Below are positions 1 to 8,676 of a DNA stretch of 31,037 nt, one piece after another. Position 1 is the first letter of the stretch, and each line of letters starts with the position of its first letter. The translations under genes and the position numbers were made by a program. The DNA is taken from assembly GCA_021781865.1 (NCBI GenBank), contig JAJXVZ010000003.1:1-31037 (forward strand), given 5' to 3'. The notes under the pieces were generated by a model. That model saw nothing but the letters and a program-made list of their open reading frames with translations. It searched no databases and was not told the DNA's origin. The stretch comes from a bacterium (lineage in GTDB: Bacteria > Patescibacteriota > Minisyncoccia > Phycocordibacterales > Phycocordibacteraceae).

Positions 1-2
1 TT

Positions 3-788
3 CTTATGCAAGCGATTGAAGAGTCAGTTAACCGCCCTCTTGCGCAAGGTGCCGTGCGACTTCTCTATACAGCGAGCTCGACCGACAATACCGAGAGCAT
101 TTTTTCCGCACTCAACGTGCCAGCACCTGATATTTTGCTGCGTAACATACAGGCCGCTGGCAGCATGGCGGGTGTCATAAATGTGGGGGGTAAACAGAGT
201 CCATTTTTCATACTCTCTGTCCTATCATATCGCGACACATTTTCTGGAATGCTTTCGTGGGAGTCTAGCATACGTAGTGACCTCGGATTACTTTTCCCAC
301 CGTACCCAACGGCAACTTCAACCGTGACCTCAATCCCCATTTTAACCACCACCCTTTTCCTCGGAGAGCATGGTGAAGAGGTAAGGCTGCTCCAGCAGGC
401 ATTTGCAGATAACGGCCTACTTTCCGTTCCTCCCACCGGCTTTTATGGCCCACTTACTGAAAAAGCAGTAGAGGCATTTCAGTCTGCCCATAACATAATT
501 TCTTTCGGCTCACCTTTTACCACGGGATATGGCTCGGTCGGACCAAAAACCCTCGCAGAAATTAACATGTTTCTTGCCACAACAACGACAACAGCGATTT
601 CGCCAACGCTTTCTTCAACTGTCTTTTCGGATGAAACCATCGCTAATCATGATGTGCGTGTCTACCGTGATTCTACAGGGAAAAGCATTCTTCTTTACGG
701 TTATTGGGATCAGAAAACACTAATTATAGCTCGCGATTCAGCGGCATTTACTGAGATACTGCAACGACTTGCAACCTCACGCACTTAA
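3..788 (+). CDS. Peptidoglycan-binding domain protein, 5' part outside the window
   Basis: The reading frame is open to the window edge; the first ATG is at 6, but the protein begins in the middle of a fold without a signal peptide, so the true start is probably upstream. Residues about 117-190 (counted from that ATG) form a PG_binding_1-type three-helix domain: 'LGEHGEEVRLLQ', then 'GFYGPLTEKAVEAFQ' and a closing helix. The flanking parts ('FFILSVLSYRDTFSGML' before it and 'DVRVYRDSTGKSILLYGY' after it) read as the two halves of a separate domain I recognise only as recurrent in CPR hypothetical proteins, so the peptidoglycan-binding module looks inserted into it. Likely envelope-associated. 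The enzymatic role, if any, is unknown. Confidence 0.7.
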   Translation, partial: LMQAIEESVNRPLAQGAVRLLYTASSTDNTESIFSALNVPAPDILLRNIQAAGSMAGVINVGGKQSPFFILSVLSYRDTFSGMLSWESSIRSDLGLLFPPYPTATSTVTSIPILTTTLFLGEHGEEVRLLQQAFADNGLLSVPPTGFYGPLTEKAVEAFQSAHNIISFGSPFTTGYGSVGPKTLAEINMFLATTTTTAISPTLSSTVFSDETIANHDVRVYRDSTGKSILLYGYWDQKTLIIARDSAAFTEILQRLATSRT

Positions 789-839
789 AAAGTAGAAGAA
801 TTTAAAATCTCCCCAAATCAAATCTCTTGCAATAGCATT

Positions 840-848
840 TGCTATCAT
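840..848 (+). promoter_or_regulatory. Extended -10 promoter of the dksA-like gene
   Basis: TGC-TATCAT is an extended -10 (TGn plus hexamer at 843-848) that ends 6 nt before the ATG at 855, so the expected transcription start falls on the start codon (leaderless mRNA). No convincing -35 or SD is present. Confidence 0.5.
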
Positions 849-854
849 TCGAAT

Positions 855-1202
855 ATGAAGACTGAATATTTTAGAAAAAAACTTGAAACGGAAAAGATTC
901 GACTCGAATTGGAGATGGGAGGTATTGGCCGTAGGAATCCTCATGTTCCAGACGATTGGGAGCCTGTTCCGACGGAAATTGGAACTGAAGCGGATCTTGT
1001 TGATCAAGCAGAAGTAGTTATGAGCCATGAAGGGAATGCCGCGATTCTTATGGATCTAGAGACGCGTTATGATATCGTGCTTTCGGCGCTCTCAAGAATA
1101 GAAAAGAAAATATATGGGAAATGCGAAATTTGTGGCGACAAAATAGAAGAGAAACGACTTGAGGCTGACCCCGCTGCCACAACTTGTGTTAAACACCTGT
1201 AA
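855..1202 (+). CDS. DksA/TraR-family zinc-finger protein
   Basis: A 115-residue protein of the DksA/TraR type, whose members bind the secondary channel of RNA polymerase and tune initiation. The N-terminal half is helical, with acidic and basic stretches. The C-terminus carries C90-x2-C93-x17-C111-x2-H114, the spacing of the DksA zinc finger (C-x2-C-x17-C-x2-C) with the last cysteine replaced by histidine, and the protein stops one residue later. The preceding 'YGKCEICGDKI' and 'RLEADPAATTC' match the family. It starts just after an extended -10 and has no SD. Its exact regulatory role cannot be told from sequence; short DksA/TraR-like proteins are common in CPR. Confidence 0.85.
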   Translation: MKTEYFRKKLETEKIRLELEMGGIGRRNPHVPDDWEPVPTEIGTEADLVDQAEVVMSHEGNAAILMDLETRYDIVLSALSRIEKKIYGKCEICGDKIEEKRLEADPAATTCVKHL

Positions 1203-1218
1203 TTCTGTCTCAGGATTT

Positions 1219-1244
1219 ACTTTGAAACTAGGAAACTTCAAAGT
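1219..1244. other. Stem-loop between convergent genes
   Basis: ACTTTGAA at 1219-1226 pairs perfectly with TTCAAAGT at 1237-1244 (10-nt loop), 17 nt after the dksA-like stop and between two convergent genes. It lacks a U-run, so it may only be a weak or factor-assisted transcript end. Confidence 0.35.
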
Positions 1245-1348
1245 CTGAACTATTGAGCAAGAAAGGTAGGTAAGCGCATGTGAAATATACGAAGCCTCGC
1301 ACTTCTACTAAAGGAGCTCAAGTAATTCAGATTATACAGCAGGAACTG

Positions 1349-2443
1349 CTACTGCGGTTCGCAAATAGTGCCAACTGTGCAATTACGAAATGGGTTCGCT
1401 GCACCACGAACCTCAAAGTGGACGTGTGGCCCGGTCGTAAGACCTGTCATACCAACGTAACCAATGATCTGACCCGATGAGACGGATTGACCCACGGAAA
1501 CAGCAGAACGTTTCATGTGTGCATACAGCGTTTGTGTTCCATTATCATGCGTGATAACGACATAATTACCGTAACCGCCATTCCAACTGCCATTATCGCG
1601 TGACACGATGACTATACCATTTGCGGCAGCATGGATTGGTGTGCCGAGTGGCGCACCGATGTCAACGGCATTCCAACCATGAATGCCTTGAGTTATGATA
1701 CCGCCCGGCATCGGATTGCTGTAATAACCAGATTGTGCGGGGCCACTACCCCCGAGATATGGCTCAGGACCAACTCGGTACTTACCATTTTTACGTATAG
1801 ATGTCCCTATCCCCGATGGAGAGAATTCACCACCCGGGATAATTACCGTCGAACCAACAGTGAGAGCTACGGATGAATCAAGTCCATTAAATTGCGCTAT
1901 TTCATTTGCATTAGCGCTATATTTTTCTGCAATCGACTTGAGTGTTTCTCCTTTTGTGACCGTGTGTTGGATTCCGGAAATCGGCAGGATGAGCAGTGTA
2001 TTGCCAGGCTGTATGTCACGTGTACTCGGAAGATTGTTTGCCCAGACGATAGTATTAACCGAAACATCAAACATTTTAGCAATCGTCGAGAGCGTATCAC
2101 CTGGACGCACAACATAAAGTGAAATTCGATCTGGGGGAGTGACATTTGAAATGTCAGCAATTGTTCCGCTTATTCCAGTATAGGAAACAAGCGCTGAACC
2201 ATCCGAAGTAGCAAGCGTAAGCGGTGTCTCTATATTCGGATTCTCGTTTACAGGCGCAATGAGTGCAGGCGTTGAAGCGCTTGGAATAATCGTACTATCC
2301 GTGATATTTGTATTGTTTGTAGAAAACGGCCAAAAGGCGAATGCGCGATTTGGTAGGAATGTTGTGGCACTTACTATGACCGCACTTCCTGCAATAATAG
2401 TAAGCCCTATTATAAGAAATTGTTGGTTGAGTTTAATAGACAA
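1349..2443 (-). CDS. LysM and M23-family peptidoglycan endopeptidase
   Basis: A secreted or membrane-anchored murein hydrolase. Residues 1-36 are a signal/anchor segment, followed by a Ser/Thr/Asn-rich linker. Two LysM domains follow at about 109-154 ('YVVRPGDTLSTIAKMFDVS') and 159-202 ('HTVTKGETLKSIAEKY'), and an M23 (LytM/lysostaphin-type) zinc peptidase at about 245-350. The zinc ligands and catalytic set are visible: H255-x5-D261 in 'GIHGWNAVDIG', H309 in 'LYAHM', and the H340-V-H342 pair in 'TGPHVHFEV'. Since the motif residues are intact, it is probably an active endopeptidase and not a degenerate activator like EnvC. The frame opens with TTG at 2443; a stop in frame at 2483-2485 rules out a longer start, and no ATG lies between. 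It is divergent from the helicase gene. Confidence 0.9.
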   Translation of the reverse strand: MSIKLNQQFLIIGLTIIAGSAVIVSATTFLPNRAFAFWPFSTNNTNITDSTIIPSASTPALIAPVNENPNIETPLTLATSDGSALVSYTGISGTIADISNVTPPDRISLYVVRPGDTLSTIAKMFDVSVNTIVWANNLPSTRDIQPGNTLLILPISGIQHTVTKGETLKSIAEKYSANANEIAQFNGLDSSVALTVGSTVIIPGGEFSPSGIGTSIRKNGKYRVGPEPYLGGSGPAQSGYYSNPMPGGIITQGIHGWNAVDIGAPLGTPIHAAANGIVIVSRDNGSWNGGYGNYVVITHDNGTQTLYAHMKRSAVSVGQSVSSGQIIGYVGMTGLTTGPHVHFEVRGAANPFRNCTVGTICEPQ

Positions 2444-2606
2444 ACAAGGGAATCTGGTGAGTCTTTCGCATACAAAAATGGCCTACATACAATGTACATA
2501 AGCCATTTCTTGAATACATCCTTAATCAGCTACAAGTTATAGTGTAGCTGAAAAAGGTCAACAGTCAACCGCCTCGGTCGATAGCTGTGGAGAACGATTT
2601 GTGCGT

Positions 2607-2612
2607 TATATT
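2607..2612 (+). promoter_or_regulatory. Candidate -10 of the helicase gene
   Basis: TATATT at 2607-2612 ends 7 nt before the ATG at 2620, predicting a leaderless transcript. No clear -35 is seen. This spacing also argues for the 2620 start over the GTG at 2587. Confidence 0.4.
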
Positions 2613-2619
2613 TCGAACG

Positions 2620-4527
2620 ATGAACTATCTTGAAGGATTGAATGAAGAACAAAGGCGGGCAGTACTCGCTCTGAATGGTCCTATCTCGGTTCTCGCGGGT
2701 GCTGGTAGTGGTAAAACACGCGTACTCATAACGCGTATATACCATCTTATCTGTGAGGGTGTTCCAGCTGATCAAATTCTCGCCGTCACATTCACCAATA
2801 AGGCTGCCCGCGAGATGCGAAACAGGATCCGCGCGATGCTCGGTGATGATCGTGCTGTGCCGTTTATCGCAACCTTCCATGGCCTCGGCCGAGAATTACT
2901 GGAGAGTCATGGCAAGGTCATCGGTATTCCGCGTTTCTTCAGGGTGTTCGATCGCGATGATTCAGAAAAAGCAATAACTGCCGTGCTCAAGGCGCTCGAT
3001 ATTGGGACGAAGGAACTCTCGCCGCGCTCAGTGCTCGGCCGCATTTCACGGGCAAAAGGGGAAGGGATGCGCATGAGCGAATTCTATGAGAAGTATGCGC
3101 ACGGTAGTTTTGGTTCACGCGTTGTTGCAGAAACATGGCTCCAGTATGAAAAGGTGCTCGCAACGGAGAAAGCACTCGATTTCGATGACCTCATTGCGCT
3201 CCCGCTTCGTCTGCTTGAGGAACATGCTAATGTCCGATCCATCGCACAGGATCGTTGGCGCTATTTGCACATCGACGAATATCAGGACACGAGCGCGCTT
3301 CAAGGTCGTCTCGCAAATCTGCTCATAGCGAAACACAAAAATATCTTCGTCGTTGGAGACATTGATCAAACCATTTATACCTGGCGTGGCGCGACAATTG
3401 AGAATCTCCTTGGGTTCGATAAGACATATCCAGGAGCACAGACGATTATTCTTGCGCAGAATTATCGTTCGACGAGAAATCTGGTAAACGCGGCGAACAC
3501 AGTCATCGAAAAGAACAAAAATCGCAAAGAGAAATCTTCGACGACCAAGAACGTCGCAGGCGAACCCATCGTCATCCATTTAGCGCGCTCTGCCGAAGAC
3601 GAAGCACGCTGGATTGCTTTGAAAATACGGGAGTTAATGAAGACCGGTACCCTCTCCGAGGAAGTCGCAGTGCTCTTTCGTACTAACTTTCAATCCCGCG
3701 CGCTTGAAGAAGGTCTGCTTAAGGCTGGTGTGCCGTACAAGTTGATCGGCACACGCTTCTTCGCGCGCAAGGAAGTAAAGGATACGCTCGCATGGGTGCG
3801 GCTTGCGCTCGATCCATCGCGCGAAGCGGACAAACTGCGTGCCGCTGCGAACCCTTCGCGTGGGATTGGCCGCGTGACGCTCGGCAAGCTTGCGGCGGGA
3901 CAGCGTTCCGTGCTCCGTGCCGGAGAACTTGCAAGAGTCGAAACGTTCGAGCGTATCGTGAATGAGCTCTCACGGGATGCGCTCTCGCTTATTCCCTCAG
4001 AATTCGTGAAGCTTGTCGTTGAGAAGAGCGGCATGGGCAAGATGCTTTTCGATGAAGGGAGCACAGAGAATCGCGAACGGTTCGAAAACGTTGAAGAGCT
4101 TGCGTCAGTCGCCGCACGACATGATACGCTGCCCGGTAGGGAAGGTATTGCTGCTTTCCTTGCCGAGGCGGCTCTCGCGAGCGATCAAGATGAGATGGAT
4201 CAAGGCAAGGGAACAGGTATTACACTCATGACTGTTCATGCGGCAAAAGGACTTGAGTTCAACACAGTCTTCGTGAGTGGTATGGAGGAGGGTCTTTTCC
4301 CGCACCAAGGGATGGGTGGCGATAACAATCGTGATAAGGAAGAGGAGAGACGGCTTTTTTATGTCGCGATGACACGCGCGAAAGAGCGTCTCTTTCTCAC
4401 ACTCGCACGCGTACGCAAGATATACGGCAACGACTTTGCGGCCGAACCCTCGTCCTTCCTAGATGACCTCGACCGTTCGCTTGCGGTTTACGACGAAACA
4501 GAAGGCGTTGATATTCATATAGACTAA
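2620..4527 (+). CDS. UvrD/PcrA-like superfamily 1A DNA helicase
   Basis: A 635-residue ATP-dependent 3'-5' DNA helicase of the UvrD/PcrA/Rep group (repair and replication-fork maintenance). All the usual motifs are present in order: Q-motif and Walker A ('LNEEQRRAV', GAGSGKT at about 27-33), Ia 'TFTNKAAREM', II 'DEYQDTSALQ', III 'GDIDQTIYTWRGA', IV 'QNYRST', V 'TVHAAKGLEF' and VI 'RRLFYVAMTRA'. It is shorter than the typical 700-plus residues because it ends soon after motif VI and lacks the C-terminal RNA polymerase/UvrB-binding tail. Motif III reads 'DIDQ' where most homologues have 'DDDQ'. The upstream GTG at 2587 would add 11 residues not found in the family; 'MNYLEGLNEEQR' at 2620 is the natural start. 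Whether it is UvrD or PcrA by function cannot be decided. Confidence 0.92.
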   Translation: MNYLEGLNEEQRRAVLALNGPISVLAGAGSGKTRVLITRIYHLICEGVPADQILAVTFTNKAAREMRNRIRAMLGDDRAVPFIATFHGLGRELLESHGKVIGIPRFFRVFDRDDSEKAITAVLKALDIGTKELSPRSVLGRISRAKGEGMRMSEFYEKYAHGSFGSRVVAETWLQYEKVLATEKALDFDDLIALPLRLLEEHANVRSIAQDRWRYLHIDEYQDTSALQGRLANLLIAKHKNIFVVGDIDQTIYTWRGATIENLLGFDKTYPGAQTIILAQNYRSTRNLVNAANTVIEKNKNRKEKSSTTKNVAGEPIVIHLARSAEDEARWIALKIRELMKTGTLSEEVAVLFRTNFQSRALEEGLLKAGVPYKLIGTRFFARKEVKDTLAWVRLALDPSREADKLRAAANPSRGIGRVTLGKLAAGQRSVLRAGELARVETFERIVNELSRDALSLIPSEFVKLVVEKSGMGKMLFDEGSTENRERFENVEELASVAARHDTLPGREGIAAFLAEAALASDQDEMDQGKGTGITLMTVHAAKGLEFNTVFVSGMEEGLFPHQGMGGDNNRDKEEERRLFYVAMTRAKERLFLTLARVRKIYGNDFAAEPSSFLDDLDRSLAVYDETEGVDIHID

Positions 4528-4566
4528 ATATCTCCCTGTGGATAACCAATTTTCTGATAATTTATC

Positions 4567-4575
4567 TGCCATAAT
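4567..4575 (+). promoter_or_regulatory. Extended -10 promoter of the membrane-protein gene
   Basis: TGC-CATAAT: TGn at 4567-4569 and hexamer at 4570-4575, 8 nt before the ATG at 4584. The expected start of transcription is within 2 nt of the ATG, so the mRNA is predicted to be leaderless. No -35 or SD. Confidence 0.5.
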
Positions 4576-4583
4576 TAGTTTCA

Positions 4584-5597
4584 ATGATTAACCAACAGCT
4601 CCTTGGCTACGTTCGGCAGCAACTTGCTGCCGGGGTCTCAAAAGAAGAAATTTCAAAATCTCTCATTGCCGCGGGATGGCAGGCTTCCGATGTGAATGAG
4701 GCCCTGAATCCAACCGTGACTCAACCGCCGTCCCCGTTATCAAATGGAGATCGAACGGTAATACCTTCCAGTCAGACTGGCAATAACCAAGAGCTCACTT
4801 CGATCGGACAGCTTTTCTCAGATTCTTTTGCACTTTACAAAGAACACTTCCTGACCCTCATAGTACTCATCGGCATTCCCTATCTTCTTTTAGGATTTGG
4901 GCAAATCATGGGTGGAATGGCACAGAGTCTCGCCTATATTCTAAGCCTGTTGCTTCTTTTCCCTGCGAGTGTGGGTGTCATCTACGCGCTATCTAAGGGA
5001 GACGGGATTACGCAATCATTTCGCGCTGGTTTCTCCTTATTTTTCTCCGTGCTCTGGGTGGCGATTCTCATATTTTTCGTTATGACTGGCGGCTTTGGCA
5101 TGCTTATCGTTCCGGGCGTCATAATGTCTATATGGTTTTCATTCAGTCCTTTCGTGCTGGTTATCGAAGGGAAACGCGGGCTAAATGCGCTACTCCAGAG
5201 TCGTGAGTATGTGCGGGGTTATTGGTGGGATATTTGTGTAAGACTTTTCCTAATCTATATATGTACCATACCTATATACCTACTAAAGGTGCTACTAAGT
5301 GTTGTTTTTATAACCATGCCTGGAGAAATAACGTTGCTTATAATAATTAACACAATAAGCACGTTGCTCATCAACACTTTTTCTGCCGTTTATCTTTATA
5401 AAATCTATCAAAATCTCACGACTCTTAAACCCGCACTTGCCGCGAGGCAGCCGACGTCCGGTCGAAGGTTTCTCGTCGCTAGTGGCATTGTGGGATTATT
5501 GGTCCTCCTTGCCTCTTTCTACTACTTCTTTACGTTTTTTATGCCTAGCCTAATAGGCAATGAACCCAATGTGAATTCCACCACGACTCAACAGTAG
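4584..5597 (+). CDS. Polytopic membrane protein with N-terminal helical (UBA-like) motif
   Basis: 337 residues. Residues 1-41 form a small helical motif ('LLGYVRQQLAAGVSKEEI' ... 'AAGWQASDVNEAL') that recurs at the start of the gene at 17149. A Pro/Ser/Thr-rich linker follows, then 'SIGQLFSDSFALYKEHF' leads into about seven hydrophobic helices to the C-terminus. The membrane part resembles the broad family of polytopic proteins related to glycerophosphodiester-phosphodiesterase membrane domains, but no catalytic residues are visible, so I give no function. The last helix is followed by a short Asn/Thr tail. It sits between the helicase and rsmA, apparently as its own transcript. Confidence 0.75.
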   Translation: MINQQLLGYVRQQLAAGVSKEEISKSLIAAGWQASDVNEALNPTVTQPPSPLSNGDRTVIPSSQTGNNQELTSIGQLFSDSFALYKEHFLTLIVLIGIPYLLLGFGQIMGGMAQSLAYILSLLLLFPASVGVIYALSKGDGITQSFRAGFSLFFSVLWVAILIFFVMTGGFGMLIVPGVIMSIWFSFSPFVLVIEGKRGLNALLQSREYVRGYWWDICVRLFLIYICTIPIYLLKVLLSVVFITMPGEITLLIIINTISTLLINTFSAVYLYKIYQNLTTLKPALAARQPTSGRRFLVASGIVGLLVLLASFYYFFTFFMPSLIGNEPNVNSTTTQQ

Positions 5598-5817
5598 GTC
5601 ATCACTTCTTCCACGGGCCCATTCATTCAAAACAATGTAGACATCGCGTTAGGGTTTACGACGAAATAAGCTTTAATTATATAAAAGACGAGCATTCAGT
5701 CTGACATCACTCAATCAATCTATAGTGACGTCTGTGCATTTACCAAGCTAGGTTGTGTAGATGAATATGTATCGCATCGCCAGTTGTCAACATACGGAAA
5801 AATGCCAAGGAACAGGC

Positions 5818-5823
5818 TATCAT
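5818..5823 (+). promoter_or_regulatory. Candidate -10 of rsmA
   Basis: TATCAT ends 7 nt before the ATG at 5831, the same close spacing seen at 855, 2620 and 4584. AGGAG at 5825-5829 lies directly before this ATG, too near to work as an SD for it, but it could serve the in-frame GTG at 5834. The remainder of the 5598-5817 spacer shows no gene. Confidence 0.35.
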
Positions 5824-5830
5824 CAGGAGT

Positions 5831-6601
5831 ATGGTGTATGCTAAAAAATCGCTCGGGCAGAACTTTCTGGTACATGCGCGAATTGCAGAGCGCATCGCAC
5901 TGGTTGCTGAGCTTGCGAATAACGCAGTCGTGTTTGAAATCGGCCCTGGGACGGGCATGCTCACGCGGGAACTCTTAAAACGGGCAAGGAAGGTTATCGC
6001 GCTTGAAGCTGATCCGGAGCTTTTCAAAAAACTGCGTATTGATTTCGCGCCTGAGATTACCGAAGGCCGTCTCGAGCTTTCCGAAGGCGATATTCGCACC
6101 TTCAATCCCACGATACTCCCAGAGGGCTACGTTCTTGTCGCAAACATACCGTACTATCTTACAGGCGAGATATTCCGCATGTTCCTTGAATCAAGCAATC
6201 AACCGAGCTCGATAACTCTTTTGGTACAGAAGGAAGTTGCTCGTCGTATTGCGTGCTCAAAAAAAGAGAGCATTCTTTCGCTTTCAGTGAAGGCATACGG
6301 TACGCCAAAGTATGAATTTACAGTTCCACATGGCGCTTTCAAACCAGCACCGAAGGTGGATTCGGCTGTGCTCACTATCCGCAATATTTCACGGAAGAGT
6401 TTTTCTACACATAATGAAGAAAAACAATTCTTCAAACTTTTGCATGCAGGATTCGCACATAAACGTAAATTTGTGCGGAAAAATTTCCTCGAAGCGGGAT
6501 TTTCTCCTGGGAACATTCCAGAAAAGGCGCGCGCGGAAGACCTGTCGCTGTCTGCGTGGTTCGCACTTACTACGGAGCAGAACCGAGTATGGGAGAAATA
6601 A
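5831..6601 (+). CDS. rsmA: 16S rRNA (adenine-N6,N6) dimethyltransferase RsmA/KsgA
   Basis: 256 residues. It dimethylates two adjacent adenosines in the 3'-terminal hairpin of 16S rRNA during late small-subunit assembly, using S-adenosylmethionine. Visible signature: 'KKSLGQNFL' at 5-13, SAM-binding 'FEIGPGTGMLT' at 35-45 (motif I), acidic 'ALEADPEL' ending strand 2, 'GDIRTF', and catalytic motif IV 'NIPYYLTGEIF' from 105. The C-terminal helical domain ('HAGFAHKRKFVRKNFLEAG') is also typical. Length is normal. Its 3' end overlaps by 32 nt the end of the convergent gene on the minus strand. Confidence 0.95.
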   Translation: MVYAKKSLGQNFLVHARIAERIALVAELANNAVVFEIGPGTGMLTRELLKRARKVIALEADPELFKKLRIDFAPEITEGRLELSEGDIRTFNPTILPEGYVLVANIPYYLTGEIFRMFLESSNQPSSITLLVQKEVARRIACSKKESILSLSVKAYGTPKYEFTVPHGAFKPAPKVDSAVLTIRNISRKSFSTHNEEKQFFKLLHAGFAHKRKFVRKNFLEAGFSPGNIPEKARAEDLSLSAWFALTTEQNRVWEK

Positions 6602-7544
6602 GGCCTTCCTGAGGAGGAAAAGCGCAAGTTACCCCAGCATAAAACCAACATGCGGGCGGGCCAGGTGTATAAAATCCAAGCAGCTCAGTTGTCATCGGTG
6701 TATTGTAACTTGCGAATAACTGGGTTCCCGTTTCATAACTCAAGAGCGTTGCGTATGAGGGAGGTAGCGGTCGGATAAAAATATACCAAACACCCTCTGC
6801 ACATGTGCAGGGAATTGCGTATGTGAGTGCGCCTCCAAAAGGAACACCACTTCCTGCTTCCGCGACATGAACGAGACCTAGGGATACTAAAACATTTCGG
6901 ATGATACCCGAAAATCCTGGCATGGAGGAATATGCTGTTCCTGAGATTGCGAGCGGCGCCTCCTTGAGAAATTCTTTTCGAAAGTCAGTCGTGGAGGAGG
7001 CCGCGGTCGTTCGTATGGCTTTTTCGATAGATATGAGTTTCGTGGCGTCCATCCCTTGCTTCTTTCCAAGCGCATCTATTGCTGCGATGAATTCATTCAG
7101 GTGAGCCAAATTCGGATTTTGAGACAACACGGTTGATGAAGCCGCTAACGGTACAGTTTGAGAAGTCGGGTTTACTGTTGAAAGTGCATTGAGTTTATCC
7201 ATCGTGTAATATCCGACATATCCACTGCCTTGGATAAGCCCTGCCGGCGCCAGGATTTCGTTTGCATATTTGTCCTGAAAACGAATGACGGCATTTTGCG
7301 TAAGATAGCCGAAATAGAAAGTTTCTTTCCCTGGGGATCCAGGTCCGACACCCTGTATGCGTGTTGCCGGATCCTCGTTGAGGATTTTTTGTAACGCGTA
7401 TACATCTTTTCCTTGAGAGCCAATCATGAGTGGGCGGTCAAATAAAACAGAAGTAGCCGATACCTTCTGAATGCTTCCACAAAGAAAAATAAAACCAAGA
7501 GAAACACTAATTACCAGTAAATAGATCCGCACGATTTTTTTCAT
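6570..7544 (-). CDS. Secreted peptidoglycan-binding domain protein
   Basis: 324 residues. Residues 1-30 are a classical signal peptide (basic n-region, long hydrophobic core, 'VSA' before the likely cleavage site). A PG_binding_1-type domain follows at about 38-122 ('GSQGKDVYALQKIL', 'YFGYLTQNAVIRFQDKY', 'GYYTMDKLNAL'), then a Ser/Thr/Ala-rich helical middle. The C-terminal ~90 residues contain four cysteines in two pairs ('CTCAEG' and 'CWFYAGVTC') and recall the cysteine-bearing C-termini of CPR pilin-like or surface proteins; that is a recollection, not a demonstrated homology. Export plus murein binding suggests a cell-surface role. It ends inside rsmA on the other strand and is divergent from the next gene. 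Confidence 0.8.
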   Translation of the reverse strand: MKKIVRIYLLVISVSLGFIFLCGSIQKVSATSVLFDRPLMIGSQGKDVYALQKILNEDPATRIQGVGPGSPGKETFYFGYLTQNAVIRFQDKYANEILAPAGLIQGSGYVGYYTMDKLNALSTVNPTSQTVPLAASSTVLSQNPNLAHLNEFIAAIDALGKKQGMDATKLISIEKAIRTTAASSTTDFRKEFLKEAPLAISGTAYSSMPGFSGIIRNVLVSLGLVHVAEAGSGVPFGGALTYAIPCTCAEGVWYIFIRPLPPSYATLLSYETGTQLFASYNTPMTTELLGFYTPGPPACWFYAGVTCAFPPQEGLISPILGSAP

Positions 7545-7550
7545 GGTGAA

Positions 7551-7559
7551 ATAATATCA
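7551..7559 (-). promoter_or_regulatory. Extended -10 promoter, minus strand
   Basis: Read on the minus strand: TGA-TATTAT (hexamer at 7556-7551), ending 6 nt before the ATG at 7544. Another predicted leaderless start; no -35 or SD. Confidence 0.5.
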
Positions 7560-7594
7560 TGTGCACAGATTACGACAGTTCTTTTCGGTGTGAC

Positions 7595-7603
7595 TGCTAT
7601 ACT
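7595..7603 (+). promoter_or_regulatory. Extended -10 promoter of the secretion-like block
   Basis: TGC-TATACT, hexamer 7598-7603, 17 nt before the ATG at 7621, leaving a leader of about 10 nt without an SD. It likely drives the four-gene block 7621-13249. Confidence 0.55.
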
Positions 7604-7620
7604 TTAAGGGCAGCATACGT

Positions 7621-8676
7621 ATGAGGGGAAAATTTCTTAGAAATTGGAGAGTTCCAGCCGCAACGCTTTTCTCAATTGCGCTTATTGTTGGTGCATACGT
7701 GCTTGCGCGTGGTGTCGGGGATCCACCCGTGGCGCAGGCGTTTACCGAAACGGCTCTCCTGCAAGCAATAGCCACAAAAGATTCAAATGGTGACGGCCTT
7801 CCTGACTGGGAGAAACCGCTATATGGAATTCCCGTAAATAGCACTACCACCGACTATTTCCACCTCGGTATGACTGATGGAGAAGCTGTTGCAAAAGGTC
7901 TCATTGTCCCCAAGGCAATCGCAGATATTCCAATTGCAACCTCAACACCCGTGGCAAGTACCAGCATTGACTATGCCACGTATGGACTCACCGCCCCGAC
8001 CGAAGGCACCCTAACCGATACTTTTGCGAAAGATTTTTTCACACTCTACCTTTCGGCGGAACAGACAAACGGCGGTGTCGGTCTCACGGCTAGTCAGGAA
8101 AATACTCTTGCCGAGCAAGCTATAACCGAACTTTTGCAGCAAGTGTCATTAACGGCTGATTTCAAAAATGCGAAAGACCTTGCGGTTTACGGTACGGGAA
8201 CTTCTGCGCTTAAGAATTTTGCAGTCGCAGCGGGAGCGGTATTAAAAGAAAATGCAGTTAACACGACGATGAGTGGAGTCGGATATTTGCAGTCTGTCGT
8301 GGAAGATGGTAACACCTCCGCGCTTGCCAACCTCGTCATACTTTCAAATGCGTATAGAAAATTAGCTAGTGGAATTGCGGTGCTTCAAGTGCCGCAAGAA
8401 CTTGCGCCTGTCGATTTGGTAATCATAAACTCGATTATGCGTCTGAGTGAAATTTACGCAGACTTTGCACGAGTAAACACCGACCCTTTGGCTGCAATAT
8501 TCGCACTTCAACAGTACCCCTCGACGGAACTCAATGTCGAGGACGCGTTTACCACCCTTGCCAATATTTACGCAGTGGCGGGTGTCACGCTTCCTGCCGG
8601 AACGCCGGGGGCGTTATTTGTAAATGCTATGGCTAATATGACCGCGCGACAACAGGCTGCGACTGGAAAACAATGA
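7621..8676 (+). CDS. Membrane-anchored extracytoplasmic protein with Ca-binding-like motif
   Basis: 351 residues. A single N-terminal membrane helix (about 13-30, 'AATLFSIALIVGAYVLA') places the rest outside the membrane. Directly after it, 'DSNGDGLPDWEKPLYG' at about 53-68 is a DxNxDGxxD calcium-binding-like loop of the thrombospondin-3/EF-hand-like type. The rest is Ala/Thr-rich and helical without an enzymatic motif. Its stop overlaps the next start (ATGA), so it is translationally coupled to the secreted protein and the VirB6-like gene. I infer it is an accessory subunit of a secretion or pilus-like apparatus; a function is not proven. Confidence 0.7.
   Translation: MRGKFLRNWRVPAATLFSIALIVGAYVLARGVGDPPVAQAFTETALLQAIATKDSNGDGLPDWEKPLYGIPVNSTTTDYFHLGMTDGEAVAKGLIVPKAIADIPIATSTPVASTSIDYATYGLTAPTEGTLTDTFAKDFFTLYLSAEQTNGGVGLTASQENTLAEQAITELLQQVSLTADFKNAKDLAVYGTGTSALKNFAVAAGAVLKENAVNTTMSGVGYLQSVVEDGNTSALANLVILSNAYRKLASGIAVLQVPQELAPVDLVIINSIMRLSEIYADFARVNTDPLAAIFALQQYPSTELNVEDAFTTLANIYAVAGVTLPAGTPGALFVNAMANMTARQQAATGKQ

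Noticed and set aside
1280..1480. Plus-strand ORF over the end of the M23 gene
   Set aside because: Antisense shadow of a gene with clear catalytic motifs; no promoter or SD.
2587..2619. GTG start 33 nt upstream for the helicase
   Set aside because: The extra 11 residues do not resemble the family N-terminus and the candidate -10 lies inside that stretch; the ATG at 2620 fits family and promoter.
5598..5830. Possible tRNA or small RNA between the membrane-protein gene and rsmA
   Set aside because: No cloverleaf, TTCGA-type T-loop or convincing stem-loop with terminator found.
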